From NCBI GenBank assembly GCA_017433225.1, contig JAFRHS010000035.1, positions 1-43,884 on the forward strand: a stretch of DNA of 43,884 nucleotides. Reading direction: 5' to 3'. The notes beneath the pieces are model-generated. The model ran no database searches. It saw only the letters and a list, made by a program, of their open reading frames with translations, and was not told the DNA's origin. Below, in pieces: positions 1 to 8,858 of the stretch. The translations under genes and the position numbers were made by a program. The DNA is from Clostridia bacterium. Lineage in GTDB: Bacteria; Bacillota; Clostridia; Oscillospirales; Acutalibacteraceae. Every line of letters starts with the position of its first letter. Position 1 is the stretch's first letter.

Positions 1-218
1 CCGGCGGGTGGAAGTGCGGTCAAGGGCAGGCAACGCGGTGGGTGGATGCCTGTCGCGTAGCGAGCGAGCCCCTTGACGGCGCTGCAAACCGCTGGCACTC
101 AGCCCGGAGCAAAGCGGAGGGCGCAAATACGCACGGCAGCTGACAGGGGCACGCCGATGCCCCGCTGCCAGGGCGGATGATGCCTTGCAAATGCAAGTTT
201 GAAGTGCTCGGCAAATAC
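1..218. repeat. 218-bp dispersed repeat, copy A
   Basis: This stretch matches the reverse complement of 41576-41793 without gaps. By hand alignment, 198 of 218 positions agree. It is GC-rich and carries nested inverted repeats: GTCAAGGG with CCCCTTGAC enclosing CAGGCA/TGCCTG, and GGCAGC/GCTGCC enclosing GGGGCA/TGCCCC. It could therefore fold into two long hairpins on either strand. Short open frames cross it, but they have no ribosome binding site and look spurious. The element may extend left of the window. It is probably a non-coding, possibly mobile, repeat family. Confidence 0.85.
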
Positions 219-258
219 TGCTTTGAGGGGCTCGGTACATTCTGCGGGATCAAGAGAA

Positions 259-282
259 AGGACCCTGCATGTGCAGGGTCCT
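259..282. terminator. intrinsic terminator after fliB-like gene
   Basis: A perfect 11-bp stem (AGGACCCTGCA / TGCAGGGTCCT) lies a few bases past the stop of the minus-strand gene. Read on the minus strand it is followed by a TTTCTCTT tract. Confidence 0.8.
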
Positions 283-288
283 GATCGT

Positions 289-1374
289 TTATTCGCTTTT
301 GATGAGGCGGAAGTTCTCGGGGGAGTGCTCCACTTCGCGGGACCAGACGTGGTAGAGGTCCCGGCGGGTCTCGGCGTCGAGGAACGCTTCCTGAGGCAGG
401 GCCGCCAGCAGGAGACGCATCATGTGGAAGCCCCGGAGGAGCAGGCGGTACACGCCGGTCAGGGAGTTCTCGAAGTACCCGTCGATGTAGTACCGGAACA
501 CGAGGTACACAAGGAACCGGACCAGTTCCTTTTCCGAGTCGACCATGGCGGCGTCCAGACTGCCCTCTTCCGGGCGGGTCCCTGCGCCGGTCCACTCCGC
601 GAGCCCCTGCAGGACGAAGTCGCAGGGGAAGCCCTCGTCCATGGCCCGCTTCACCGGGTCGTACACGCGGGTCCAGCGCTCGTCGAGGAGTTCCATGCGG
701 TCGATGAGCTCGACGAGGGCCTCGTGGTTCTCGGCGCTCGCGTCGACGCCGTATTCCGTCGCGAGGGCGAACAGGACGCCGTAGCGGTCCTTCAACGGGA
801 ACGACCAGTCCTGGAGCACTTCCATCAGCTGGTTGCGCTCCTCCAGCAGGTCGTAGAGCCGCCCAGTCTCTTCTCCGCTGAGCGCCGGTTCTTCCACGGC
901 GCAGTAGCGGTCGAGGGCGGGGACGCCGGTGGGTTCCGCGCGGTTGATGTATTTGATCGGATGTTCGAGGTCTTCAAAGATGAGGCGGTTCGCCTCCGGG
1001 CAGGCCAGCGCCACGTCGATCTGGTGGTACTTCCCGACGACGGCGTCGCCCCGCGGGAACTCCCGGCAGGTCCGTGGCAGTTTGTCGTGGCCGAGTGCCG
1101 TGTACATGTCGCAGAGGTCCGCGTCGTTCAGGAACGGGCAGCGCCGGTCCGGCGTCAGCGGGAACGACCACTCGTATTCCGGCCCGTCCTCGCCCTCCTT
1201 GACCTCCTCGTGCAGGCAGCCGCGGATGCGGTCGCCGAAGGGGCCCTGCACGGTCTGGTAGGTGTAGTACGACTCGTCGTCGACGTCGATCTCCCACCGC
1301 GCGCAGCAGGAGTCCGTGCACGCGCCGGCGATACACTCGAAGCGCTCATAGTATTCCGGGTATTCCATTCTCAT
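289..1374 (-). CDS. FliB-like (flagellin lysine-N-methylase family) cysteine-rich protein
   Basis: The product is about 361 residues and resembles the FliB family, whose founding member methylates flagellin lysines. The N-terminus has the family's YYERFECIAGACTDSCC cluster. A second cluster follows (RRCPFLNDADLCDMY, then TCREFPR), so at least six cysteines could bind a metal or Fe-S centre. Two starts compete: GTG at 1383 and ATG at 1374. I prefer 1374 because GGGAGG lies 8 bases upstream. A promoter (TTTACT-18-TACAAT) is at 1423-1452 and a terminator follows at 259-282, so it is probably monocistronic. No flagellar genes are in the window, so the true substrate is unknown. Confidence 0.75.
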   Translation of the reverse strand: MRMEYPEYYERFECIAGACTDSCCARWEIDVDDESYYTYQTVQGPFGDRIRGCLHEEVKEGEDGPEYEWSFPLTPDRRCPFLNDADLCDMYTALGHDKLPRTCREFPRGDAVVGKYHQIDVALACPEANRLIFEDLEHPIKYINRAEPTGVPALDRYCAVEEPALSGEETGRLYDLLEERNQLMEVLQDWSFPLKDRYGVLFALATEYGVDASAENHEALVELIDRMELLDERWTRVYDPVKRAMDEGFPCDFVLQGLAEWTGAGTRPEEGSLDAAMVDSEKELVRFLVYLVFRYYIDGYFENSLTGVYRLLLRGFHMMRLLLAALPQEAFLDAETRRDLYHVWSREVEHSPENFRLIKSE

Positions 1375-1422
1375 GGAGCTCACCTCCCGCGGTCTCTCGG
1401 GCCGCGTTTCAAAATCTGTTTT

Positions 1423-1452
1423 ATTGTACTACGTTTCCGCCGGCAAAGTAAA
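1423..1452 (-). promoter_or_regulatory. promoter of fliB-like gene
   Basis: Minus-strand -35 TTTACT (1447-1452) and -10 TACAAT (1423-1428) with an 18-bp spacer, about 50 bp before the ATG. Confidence 0.55.
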
Positions 1453-1505
1453 CCACCGTCCGCGGCAGCATTCGGTACATCGCCGAAACGGGCATTTATT
1501 CCGCA

Positions 1506-1535
1506 TTGGGCAATTTTAAGGTTTATCTGTATAAT
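1506..1535 (+). promoter_or_regulatory. promoter of membrane protein gene
   Basis: -35 TTGGGC (1506-1511) and a perfect -10 TATAAT (1530-1535) with an 18-bp spacer, 25 bp before the ATG at 1560. Confidence 0.6.
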
Positions 1536-1559
1536 AGGTTCGTGAAAGGAGAGTCTCCT

Positions 1560-2318
1560 ATGCATACAGAAACCAGAACCACGGGAGGAGACGGCGCATT
1601 CATGAACAGTTACTCCCGTTCCGGGGCCATCGATACCCCGCAGCTCCGGGCCCGCCGCAAACTCCAGCTGGCCCTCGCGGTCCTCGCGAACCTCGCCATC
1701 GTCCTCATGGAGGCCTGGGCGAACCTCGCACTCTGGAACCAGCACCCCGTCTTCAAAGACCTCGTCATCTTCTACACGCACCAGAGCAACTTCCTGGCGC
1801 TCATCGCCTCGGCACTCTTCGTGCTCTTCGGCACGGTCGCGCTGTTCCGGGACGGTCGCATCCCGCGGCTCCTCAAAGTCTTCCGGCTCATGTGCGCGGT
1901 GCAGCTCTACATCACGTTCCTCGTGGTCCTCGTCGGGCTCGGACCGATGACCGCTCTCGCGGGCGGAGACCTGTTCGCGATGTACGGCGGACCCATGTTC
2001 GTCATGCACCTGATGGGCCCCATCGTCTCGCTCGTGTCCTTCGTCTTCCTCGAGGGCACGCCCCGCCTCACTCTGGGCGACGCGTTCCTCGCCATCCAGT
2101 ACACCTGGATCTACTCGATCGTCATGGTCATCCTGAACGCGGTCGGCAAAGTCGACGGGCCGTACCCGTTCCTCATGGTCGACGTGAACCCCTGGTGGGT
2201 CTCCCTCCTCTATGCCATCGTCATGATCCCCGGCGGTCTGCTGACCGCGTTCTGCGGGAAGTGGCTCAACAACGGCATCGCCTGCCGGATCGCCGGCGAG
2301 GAGCCGTTCCACTTATAA
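1560..2318 (+). CDS. multi-pass membrane protein, Pr6Pr-like
   Basis: This is an integral membrane protein of about 252 residues with roughly six hydrophobic segments after a polar N-terminus. The segment FYTHQSNFLALIASALF resembles the 'YFTIQSN' signature of the poorly characterised Pr6Pr-type family, and a conserved-looking DVNPWW lies near the C-terminus. Its activity is unknown. The ATG at 1560 is chosen over earlier in-frame codons because AAAGGAG lies 8 bases upstream and the promoter ends at 1535. It is a single gene: divergent from the fliB-like gene and convergent with the antiporter, with a shared terminator at 2327-2358. Confidence 0.7.
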   Translation: MHTETRTTGGDGAFMNSYSRSGAIDTPQLRARRKLQLALAVLANLAIVLMEAWANLALWNQHPVFKDLVIFYTHQSNFLALIASALFVLFGTVALFRDGRIPRLLKVFRLMCAVQLYITFLVVLVGLGPMTALAGGDLFAMYGGPMFVMHLMGPIVSLVSFVFLEGTPRLTLGDAFLAIQYTWIYSIVMVILNAVGKVDGPYPFLMVDVNPWWVSLLYAIVMIPGGLLTAFCGKWLNNGIACRIAGEEPFHL

Positions 2319-2326
2319 TGAATATG

Positions 2327-2358
2327 AAAAAAGGCCACCCGACCGGGCGGCCTTTTTT
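2327..2358. terminator. bidirectional terminator
   Basis: AAAAAAGGCC (2327-2336) pairs with GGCCTTTTTT (2349-2358), with an inner CCC/GGG and a GACC loop. It serves both convergent genes and its T tract runs into the antiporter stop codon. Confidence 0.85.
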
Positions 2359-3617
2359 TATTTCGTCAGATTCATAAAGATGTCCGGGTCTTTCTTCTGC
2401 TGGACGCGCAGCCAGTAGCCGGCGATGAGCGACGACAGCATGGTCGTCAGGATGAGGACCGTGAAGAACTCGAGCGAGATGATGTTGTAGGAGTACGCCA
2501 CGGTCGCGAGGACGATGCCGGGGCCGCCGCGGGCATTCATCGTGACGGCGAAGTTCACCTTGGACGCCCGGTTCAGGTCCGTGAACTGGACCATGATCAG
2601 CGTGCCGATGGCCTCCAGTGTGAACGCAATTGCGAAGAACGCGAAGAACCGCAGCCAGGAGAAGTTGTTAAGCAGGTTCAGCTGGATGCCGACGAGAGCG
2701 AAGTAGATGGGGATGAAGAACGAGAACGCGAAGTTCCCGAGGTTGTCCATGAGACTCTGGACGTTGTCGTCCACACCGGCGATCGCCTTGACCACATAGC
2801 CCGTCAGGAACGCGGCGTACATAATGTTGATGCCGACCGTGTAGAGCCCCGCGCAGACCAGCAGCAGGATGACGAAGCTCACGGAGTAGAAGTTGATGGG
2901 CTTCAGGTTCACCTTCAGGGTCCTCGCGTGGTCCGAGACCAGTTTGACGACGACGAACAGGCCGAGCGTGATCGCGACGACCACGACCATCTCCCAGAAC
3001 CGGACCTCGCCCGTGGTGGCGATGCGCGTCGCGGCGTTCAGGAGGATCCACAAAAGCAGGTCCTGCAGCGTGGACGCGGTCAGGACCGTGTTCGAGAACC
3101 GGGTGTTCATGATGCCCATGTCGAAGAAGATCTTCGAGATGACCGGGATGGACGTGATCGCGACGCCGATCGTGAAGACCAGCGCGAAGGAGACCTCGTT
3201 CCCGATGGTCCCGATGTACGCGTCCCGGAAGACCCGGATGAACGGGTAGGCGCCCGCCATCGGCAGGATGGTCGCGCCGACGAACAGGAACGTGATGAGC
3301 CGGCTGTTCTTCCGGTCCACTTCGATCTTCGTGTTGTAGCCGGACAGGAACATGAGGAAGATGAGGCCGAGCTGGTAAAAAATGTTCAGCACTTTCCCCT
3401 CTTCCGGGTATGCGGCGAACACGGCGTTCATCGCCCCCGGGAAGAAGTGCGCGAGGAATGTCCCGCCGAAGAGGAGACCGCCGAGGATCTCGCCCACAAC
3501 ACGGGGTGCCTTCAGCCGTTCGAAGAGGGTGCCCAGCAGATAGGCTCCCGCCAGCAGCAGCGCCAGTGCCACCAGCGTCATGATGATCTCATGCTCCGCA
3601 AGGGTCGGTAAATGCAT
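2358..3617 (-). CDS. CPA2-type cation:proton antiporter (Kef/NapA-like)
   Basis: This 419-residue, highly hydrophobic protein has about 12 membrane segments. It begins with the family's 'LLLAGAYLLGTLFERLKAPRVVGEILGGLLFG' type opening and has the conserved TxGVAITSIPVISKI region and a late NARGGPGIVLATVAY stretch. CPA2 antiporters exchange Na+ or K+ for protons at the cytoplasmic membrane. No C-terminal TrkA-N nucleotide-binding domain is present, so it resembles the short NapA type more than full Kef. The ribosome binding site AGGAGG lies inside the end of the upstream acyltransferase gene. The stop of that gene directly abuts this ATG, so the two are probably translationally coupled as the last genes of the lipid operon. 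Confidence 0.85.
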   Translation of the reverse strand: MHLPTLAEHEIIMTLVALALLLAGAYLLGTLFERLKAPRVVGEILGGLLFGGTFLAHFFPGAMNAVFAAYPEEGKVLNIFYQLGLIFLMFLSGYNTKIEVDRKNSRLITFLFVGATILPMAGAYPFIRVFRDAYIGTIGNEVSFALVFTIGVAITSIPVISKIFFDMGIMNTRFSNTVLTASTLQDLLLWILLNAATRIATTGEVRFWEMVVVVAITLGLFVVVKLVSDHARTLKVNLKPINFYSVSFVILLLVCAGLYTVGINIMYAAFLTGYVVKAIAGVDDNVQSLMDNLGNFAFSFFIPIYFALVGIQLNLLNNFSWLRFFAFFAIAFTLEAIGTLIMVQFTDLNRASKVNFAVTMNARGGPGIVLATVAYSYNIISLEFFTVLILTTMLSSLIAGYWLRVQQKKDPDIFMNLTK

Positions 3618-4712
3618 TTATCCGTTTCCTCCTGTGAGTGGTTTTTCCAGCAGCACGTAGTGCGCGCTGTGGGTCGTCAGTTCCCGGAAGAAGACTCCGG
3701 AACTGTTTCCTTCATGGATGAGCGCGGCGATGGACCCCGCCCCCTTGTTCTGGCCGATCTCCCGAATGGTCTGGGCGAACGCTCCGCCGAGACCTAAGTG
3801 TTTCCGGTCGACGCCGATATAAAGGATGACGTATTCTTTGCAGTCGTTCCGGACTTTCAGGATGGCGGGCAGGTCGCGCAGCGAGAGGTCGCCGTCGACC
3901 ATCCACCCGTAGTTCGGGACGCAGACGAAGAAGCCCGCGAGGACCCCGTCTTTGTAGCCGAGGAGCACGCAGTCCCGGTCGATGACGTACTTGAGCGACC
4001 CGAAGAGCGCGACGAACTGTTCTTCCGAGATAAGTTTGAACGCCGGGAACTTCGCGTAAAGGCGGACGAGCATCCGGTAGATGTCCCGGAGGGTCTCGTC
4101 GAATTTCCCGCGCTCGAGCGTGCGGATCTCATAGCCTTTGTCGATCGCCCGCTGCAGACGTTTTTCCCACTTCTCGGAGGGGTCGTCCGCGGTCGGCGGA
4201 CGCAGGTAGTTCGAATAGTACTGTTCGGCGACCGTGAAGCCGCAGGCCTCCCAGAAGTCCGGGTAGTACGGCAGGTTGTCGGGCTCGCCGGTGAAGTGTT
4301 CACCGAAGTTGGCGGTCTTGAACCGGTAGCCGATCCAGAAGGACGCGTTCAGCGGCCCGACCAGTTTCTCTTTCCCGTCGGCGCGGGCCTGCGCCTCTGC
4401 CGCATCCAGCAGCGCGCGGCACACAGCGAGGTCTTCGACACATTCGAAGAAGCCCACGTAGGCGGCGGGGTCGTCGTCATAATAGGTCAGGACACAGCGT
4501 CCCTGCGGCGATGTACCGGTGTCGTCCACCGCAAGATACGCGCGCACCGTGAACTCGCCGGAAAGCGGATGCGTCCCGTCCAGGATGGCCCGCTCCGCTT
4601 TCGTGTCCTGCGTGCACGTCTCCCGCGGGTACAGGTCTTTCGGCAGGGCCAGGAACATCCGGTCGAAGGCCGCCCGGTCGGGGACGGTGTTCCGGTCGAG
4701 GATATGGATCAT
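3618..4712 (-). CDS. GNAT-fold acyltransferase (YghO-like)
   Basis: This 364-residue protein has two acetyltransferase-like halves. The N-terminal half contains AYVGFFECVEDLAVCRALLDAAEA and KLVGPLNASFWIGYRF, with PYYPDFWEACGF soon after. That arrangement is typical of the E. coli YghO-like group of GNAT proteins, whose substrates are not established. The C-terminal half has the YIGVDRKHLGLGGAFAQTI motif, matching the acyl-CoA-binding signature (R/Q-x-x-G-x-G/A). The start ATG at 4712 follows GGAGG. Its ATGA overlaps the stop of the phosphotransferase-like gene, showing tight operon packing. A role in modifying the product of the lipid operon is possible but is inference only. Confidence 0.65.
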   Translation of the reverse strand: MIHILDRNTVPDRAAFDRMFLALPKDLYPRETCTQDTKAERAILDGTHPLSGEFTVRAYLAVDDTGTSPQGRCVLTYYDDDPAAYVGFFECVEDLAVCRALLDAAEAQARADGKEKLVGPLNASFWIGYRFKTANFGEHFTGEPDNLPYYPDFWEACGFTVAEQYYSNYLRPPTADDPSEKWEKRLQRAIDKGYEIRTLERGKFDETLRDIYRMLVRLYAKFPAFKLISEEQFVALFGSLKYVIDRDCVLLGYKDGVLAGFFVCVPNYGWMVDGDLSLRDLPAILKVRNDCKEYVILYIGVDRKHLGLGGAFAQTIREIGQNKGAGSIAALIHEGNSSGVFFRELTTHSAHYVLLEKPLTGGNG

Positions 4713-6979
4713 CGTGACCCTCCTCTCTCCGCGGTCTCAGAGAGCCGCACCGTTCCGGCGTCCGCGTCGACGACGACGGTGTCGCCGGTCTCTATGAGTC
4801 TCGTCGCGTCCTTGACGCCGACCACGGCCGGTTTTCCGAGCTCCCGCGTGATGATGGCGGTGTGGCTCAGGAGCGAGCCCTTCTCTGCCACGATGCCGGC
4901 CGCGTTCTGGATGAGGAACACCCAGCCGGGGTCGGTGCTGTGGGTCACGAGGATCTTGCCGGTCGTGTCCATCGAGAGGTCCGGCTGTTCGACCACGAGG
5001 GCCTCGCCCACCGCGGTCCCGTGGGAGACGCCGGTGCCGGTCATGAGGCCGGGCGCCGCCGGGCGGTCGGTCTGCAGGCCGTGGGTCTGCTTCTGGTGGA
5101 TCTGTCCGTCATAGACGAGACGGGTATAGGGCGGCAGCTGCGCGAACTGCTCGTATTGTTTCTTGCGTTCGTCGACCCGGCGGCGGAAGTCCGCGCCCTC
5201 TTTCCGGTCCCAGGACGCATAGGTCTCGAGTTCCGGGATGTAGAGGTAGAACACGTCGAGCGGGTCGTCGAGGAGGTCCATGTCGTACAGCGCGTTGCCG
5301 ATCTCCGTGAAGATGGTCCGCGCGAACCCGTAGAGGCGGGTCCGGTTGAGCCGGGAGATCTCCCGGTTGCGGATGCCGATGCGGGCGCGGCGCACGAAGG
5401 GGTTGAGCGTCCGGGACGGGACCGCGTTCTGCGCGGACCCGTCAGACGGCGTGTTCGCCGGCTCCGACAGCCGCTCGACATAGAGGTCGACGAGTTCCGG
5501 GTTCGTCCGGTACGTGCGGGTCTCCAGCTTGAGTTCGCCGAGGCAGCGGTCGCCGTAGTCGGAGAGGAACCGTTCCTTCTGTGTCCGGTAGGCGTCGCTG
5601 TCCATCCCTTTGGTCCGTGCAGTCTCCGCCAGAGCGTTCATCGCCTTCGCCGGCTCCATGCTGGCGAGGTTCGAGAGGTTCGACAGCTGCTCGCGGTTCT
5701 TCTTCCCCGACAGAGCGGTGAACAGGAACGCGTACATGTCGTTCATGAGCGTGATGTCCCAGCGGGGAATGACGTCGTTTTTGAGGCTGTGGTATTTCCG
5801 GAGGAGCCCCCGGACTTTCTCCGCGCCTTCCGCGCGGGCGAGCCGTGCGAGTTCCTCGTCGAGGTCGTTCGCGTAGGTCTCATAGAACTCGGACAGTTTG
5901 TCCATCTCCCGCGGCGTGATCTGCAGGTAGTTGAGGATGGTCTTCAGCATGACGGCCTTCGTGCGGACGGGGACCTTCAGGTCTGAGTCCACCGCCTTGT
6001 TCGAGACGCCGAGCATCTCCTGCCAGATGGCGATGAACCGGTCCGAGAACGGCATCAGTCGCAGGATATCGTACCAGGAGGTGATCCGGTAGTAGACCCG
6101 GCCGTTGGCCATGGCGACCATGTCCCGGAGAGACGAGTCCAGTTCCGAGACGACGGACGAGCCGTTCGTCGCGCGGATCAGCAGGGCGCGGAAGATCTCA
6201 TAGTAGATCTCCTTCGCGAAACTCATGGACAGGGGCAGGGTCAGGTCCGGATAGCTCTCGACGATGTTGGAGCTGTCGAGGACGATGAGGTCCTTCCCGC
6301 GGAACGTCGTGATGGGACGGGCCTGCAGGAGGTAGACCTCGGTGCCGCAGACGGCGTATTCGATGTCCATCGGACGCCCGTAGAGTTCTTCGACTCTCTT
6401 CACAAGGTCCCACAGAGTCTCGAGCGTCCCGGTCTCCAGTGTCGGAGAGGCGCCCTGAGTCTCGTAGTAGTAGAGGGCGTCATCTTTGTTGTAATAGTAG
6501 GTGGTCGTGTCCGCGCGGTCTTCCACGACCGCGTCGCCGAGGCCTTCGCCCACGACGAGAACGATCTCGTTGAGCAGGCCCGTCGGATTCGAGGAGAAGG
6601 CGACCCCGGCCATGTCGGGGTGGAGCATCTCCTGGACGAGGACCGGCGCGGTCCGGGACGCATGGTCCTCCGGAACGACGGAAGGCGCTTCCCCGGACTT
6701 CCGGAGAAGCGCTTCACGGTAAGCGCGGATCGTTTCTTTTTCATAGCTCTTCCGGACCTGCTCCACGGCCGAGGCGACCTCGGCACGGGGCACGTCGAGA
6801 AGGGTGTCGAACTGTCCCGCGAAGGACGAGTCCCCGGTGTCTTCCCCTTCAAAGGTCGAGCGGACCGCAAAGGTCTCCGCCTGCGAGAAGGAGAGGTCCA
6901 CCTCGGAGCCGGTCACAACGGTAAAGGGCGGGACGGGGAAGCCGTTGTCCCGGAGGATCTTCAGGTTTTCTGCTTTCAA
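4709..6979 (-). CDS. PEP-synthase-like phosphotransferase (ATP-binding plus swivelling His domain)
   Basis: This is a 756-residue protein. Residues 1-230 form an ATP-grasp PEP/pyruvate-binding domain (AVRSTFEGEDTGDSSFAGQFDT, QEMLHPDMAGVAFSSNP, DIEYAVCGTEVYLLQARPI). The middle 230-640 is unassigned. The C-terminus is a PEP-utilising mobile domain with the phosphoryl-carrying histidine at about residue 706 (GSLLSHTAIITRELGKP). The PEP-binding TIM barrel of true PEP synthase is absent. The layout therefore matches rifampicin phosphotransferase-type enzymes, which move the beta-phosphate of ATP onto a small hydroxyl compound. The start is TTG at 6979, supported by GAGGAG 6 bases upstream and by lack of a suitable ATG. 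It sits between the UbiA-like and GNAT genes, so a lipid or prenol substrate is an attractive guess. Confidence 0.75.
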   Translation of the reverse strand: MKAENLKILRDNGFPVPPFTVVTGSEVDLSFSQAETFAVRSTFEGEDTGDSSFAGQFDTLLDVPRAEVASAVEQVRKSYEKETIRAYREALLRKSGEAPSVVPEDHASRTAPVLVQEMLHPDMAGVAFSSNPTGLLNEIVLVVGEGLGDAVVEDRADTTTYYYNKDDALYYYETQGASPTLETGTLETLWDLVKRVEELYGRPMDIEYAVCGTEVYLLQARPITTFRGKDLIVLDSSNIVESYPDLTLPLSMSFAKEIYYEIFRALLIRATNGSSVVSELDSSLRDMVAMANGRVYYRITSWYDILRLMPFSDRFIAIWQEMLGVSNKAVDSDLKVPVRTKAVMLKTILNYLQITPREMDKLSEFYETYANDLDEELARLARAEGAEKVRGLLRKYHSLKNDVIPRWDITLMNDMYAFLFTALSGKKNREQLSNLSNLASMEPAKAMNALAETARTKGMDSDAYRTQKERFLSDYGDRCLGELKLETRTYRTNPELVDLYVERLSEPANTPSDGSAQNAVPSRTLNPFVRRARIGIRNREISRLNRTRLYGFARTIFTEIGNALYDMDLLDDPLDVFYLYIPELETYASWDRKEGADFRRRVDERKKQYEQFAQLPPYTRLVYDGQIHQKQTHGLQTDRPAAPGLMTGTGVSHGTAVGEALVVEQPDLSMDTTGKILVTHSTDPGWVFLIQNAAGIVAEKGSLLSHTAIITRELGKPAVVGVKDATRLIETGDTVVVDADAGTVRLSETAERGGSR

Positions 6980-7000
6980 GGGCGTCTCCTCTCGTCGCTG

Positions 7001-7924
7001 TTACCAGCCAATGTATCCGAAGATCAGGAAGAGGACGATCGTCAGGATCATCGTGCCCTCCTGAAGGAACGTATAGGTCTCGACTCTGGACACGATGGTC
7101 CACTTCTCGGGGTCTTTCTTGAACTGCAGGAACTTCCAGGTCATCCAGGAGACGAGGAGGAGCAGCAGGCCGACCGAGAGTTTGCTGAGGTTCCAGACCA
7201 GGATGAAGTTCGTGATGATGTCGATCCAGGTGACGATGAGTACGAAGTTGATCGCCTTTTTATAGCCGAACAGTTTCGAGTACGTGACATAGTCCGTCTC
7301 GTCTTTCGGGGCGCGGATCTTTCTCGAGACCTCCCAGATGAGAGCCGGGAAATACAGCGTGAAGATGGCGAGGAAGTTCGTGAGGGTCACCCATTTGAGG
7401 CCGTACACCATGACGACATACGACAGCGTATAGAGGTTCATGACGATCTGCACGGGGTTGTGGGTGAACAGCGCCGCCGGAAGGTTCGGCTGGATCTTGT
7501 GCTTCTGGAAGAACCAGACCGCCATCAGGGAACCGTAGGTGTAGAGGAACAGGCAGAACCAGCGGTTCGGCATGAAGATGAGGTTCAGGATGAGGGGGAT
7601 GGCGATGAGCGGGACGCAGAACCACTGCAGTTCTTTCCGGGAGATCCGTCCCGTTGGCAGCGCCCGGTCCGGGAACAGGACCTTGTCGGTCTCCTCGTCC
7701 TTGAGGTCATCGGCGATCCGCAGCCACCAGAGGAAGCAGAACAGCGTGAACGCACCGATGACTTCGTGCCAGCCGAGGACCGGTCGGATCGTGGTCCACG
7801 TCACGCCCTGGTTCAGGATGACGATGAAGTACAGTTCGAACCACATGATGGCTCCGACCAGCATCCGGGACAGGTACGGGTACCGGTCTTTATTGTATTC
7901 GTGCAGACGTTTCAGATGATTCAT
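7001..7924 (-). CDS. UbiA-superfamily prenyltransferase-like membrane protein
   Basis: A 307-residue protein with about eight membrane segments. The first aspartate-rich motif is RIADDLKDEETDKVLFPDR (residues 69-87), as in UbiA enzymes where it binds the Mg-diphosphate of the prenyl donor. The second motif region is WEVSRKIRAPKDETDYVTYSK (about 197-217), with D208 and D211. UbiA enzymes join a prenyl chain to an aromatic or glycerol-type acceptor in the membrane. No quinone genes are nearby. Neighbours are psd (its stop overlaps this ATG as ATGA) and the phosphotransferase-like gene 21 bp downstream. The acceptor could be a lipid precursor; that is inference. Confidence 0.8.
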   Translation of the reverse strand: MNHLKRLHEYNKDRYPYLSRMLVGAIMWFELYFIVILNQGVTWTTIRPVLGWHEVIGAFTLFCFLWWLRIADDLKDEETDKVLFPDRALPTGRISRKELQWFCVPLIAIPLILNLIFMPNRWFCLFLYTYGSLMAVWFFQKHKIQPNLPAALFTHNPVQIVMNLYTLSYVVMVYGLKWVTLTNFLAIFTLYFPALIWEVSRKIRAPKDETDYVTYSKLFGYKKAINFVLIVTWIDIITNFILVWNLSKLSVGLLLLLVSWMTWKFLQFKKDPEKWTIVSRVETYTFLQEGTMILTIVLFLIFGYIGW

Positions 7925-8856
7925 GAAGCTTTTCCTTTCCTGCCGACCGGTTCTCCCAGCCGGACTTTGACTTCGTCTCCCCGCGCAGAGGCCTCGAGGA
8001 GGTCTGTATCGATGGTCACGTTCGGGCCCGTCACGAGGAGGACGGTCGAACCGCCGAATTCAAAATATCCTTTTTCCTGCAGAGCATCGAATGCGATGGT
8101 CGGCAGGGGGTGTTCCACGATGTGTCCCACCAGCATGGCGCCGACTTCGACCGTCAGAAGGGGGCCGAAGTGGTCTGTGTCGAGGATCGACACGGAACGG
8201 GCGTTGCGGGCATAGACCCGGTACCGTTCCGAGACCGGACGCACGGTATGGAGTTCGCCGGGGATGAAATACCGGCGGACCAGCCGCCCGCTGTCCGGGA
8301 ACACGTACCGGTGGTAATCGTCCACCCCGAGGCGGAACACCAGGCAGTGGCCGCCTTCGAAAGATTTGAGGTCCAGGTCGTGGGAGCGGTCTCCCAGCAG
8401 TTCGCTCAGGGTGTAGACGGACTGCTTGACCGGGACCGCGAGGCCCGGGCCCACCGGCCACACAGAGAGCCTGGCGTCGGCCACCGCGGGAAACTCTGCC
8501 CGCTCCGAAGCGGGGTCCGCGAGCAGGCCGTGTTCGCGAAGTGCGGCATAGTATGCACCGTAGTCGCGCTGCCTTGTAAAGAACTCGTTGAAGGTGTCGA
8601 ACCCGTCGGCCTGCCAGCCGGGGCCGAAGCCGCCGTCCGAGAGGTCGATGCGGTTTTCTTCGAGAAACGGCAGGATGTCGTCTTTCGACTCCGGACGGTC
8701 ACGCCGTCCGCCCCGCCATCTCGAAAACCAGGGGGCCGCCGCCACATATTTGAGCAGGATCCGCCCGAAGACGTTCCCGTAGAGAAAGTCGAGGGCACCG
8801 CCCCCGAACCCGCTCTCCGGAATCTCCAGACCGGTCCTGCGGTCGATGACAGCCAT
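7921..8856 (-). CDS. psd: phosphatidylserine decarboxylase proenzyme
   Basis: This 311-residue enzyme would decarboxylate phosphatidylserine to phosphatidylethanolamine, using a pyruvoyl group made by self-cleavage. The cleavage motif is FGGST at about residues 267-271 (GST with S270 as the pyruvoyl precursor). The histidine/aspartate region DDYHRYVFPDSG and the conserved VEVGAMLVGHIVEH are present. An in-frame open stretch continues to 9036, but that part overlaps pssA and is not protein-like, so the ATG at 8856 is the likely start. The pssA stop lies 2 bases upstream of it, which supports coupled translation. It follows pssA directly, giving the two-step PE pathway. Confidence 0.92.
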   Translation of the reverse strand: MAVIDRRTGLEIPESGFGGGALDFLYGNVFGRILLKYVAAAPWFSRWRGGRRDRPESKDDILPFLEENRIDLSDGGFGPGWQADGFDTFNEFFTRQRDYGAYYAALREHGLLADPASERAEFPAVADARLSVWPVGPGLAVPVKQSVYTLSELLGDRSHDLDLKSFEGGHCLVFRLGVDDYHRYVFPDSGRLVRRYFIPGELHTVRPVSERYRVYARNARSVSILDTDHFGPLLTVEVGAMLVGHIVEHPLPTIAFDALQEKGYFEFGGSTVLLVTGPNVTIDTDLLEASARGDEVKVRLGEPVGRKGKAS

Positions 8857-8858
8857 GA

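Noticed and set aside
6620-8215. 531-codon plus-strand frame opposite the UbiA and phosphotransferase genes
   Set aside because: Asp/Glu/Arg/Val-rich antisense shadow spanning three real genes.
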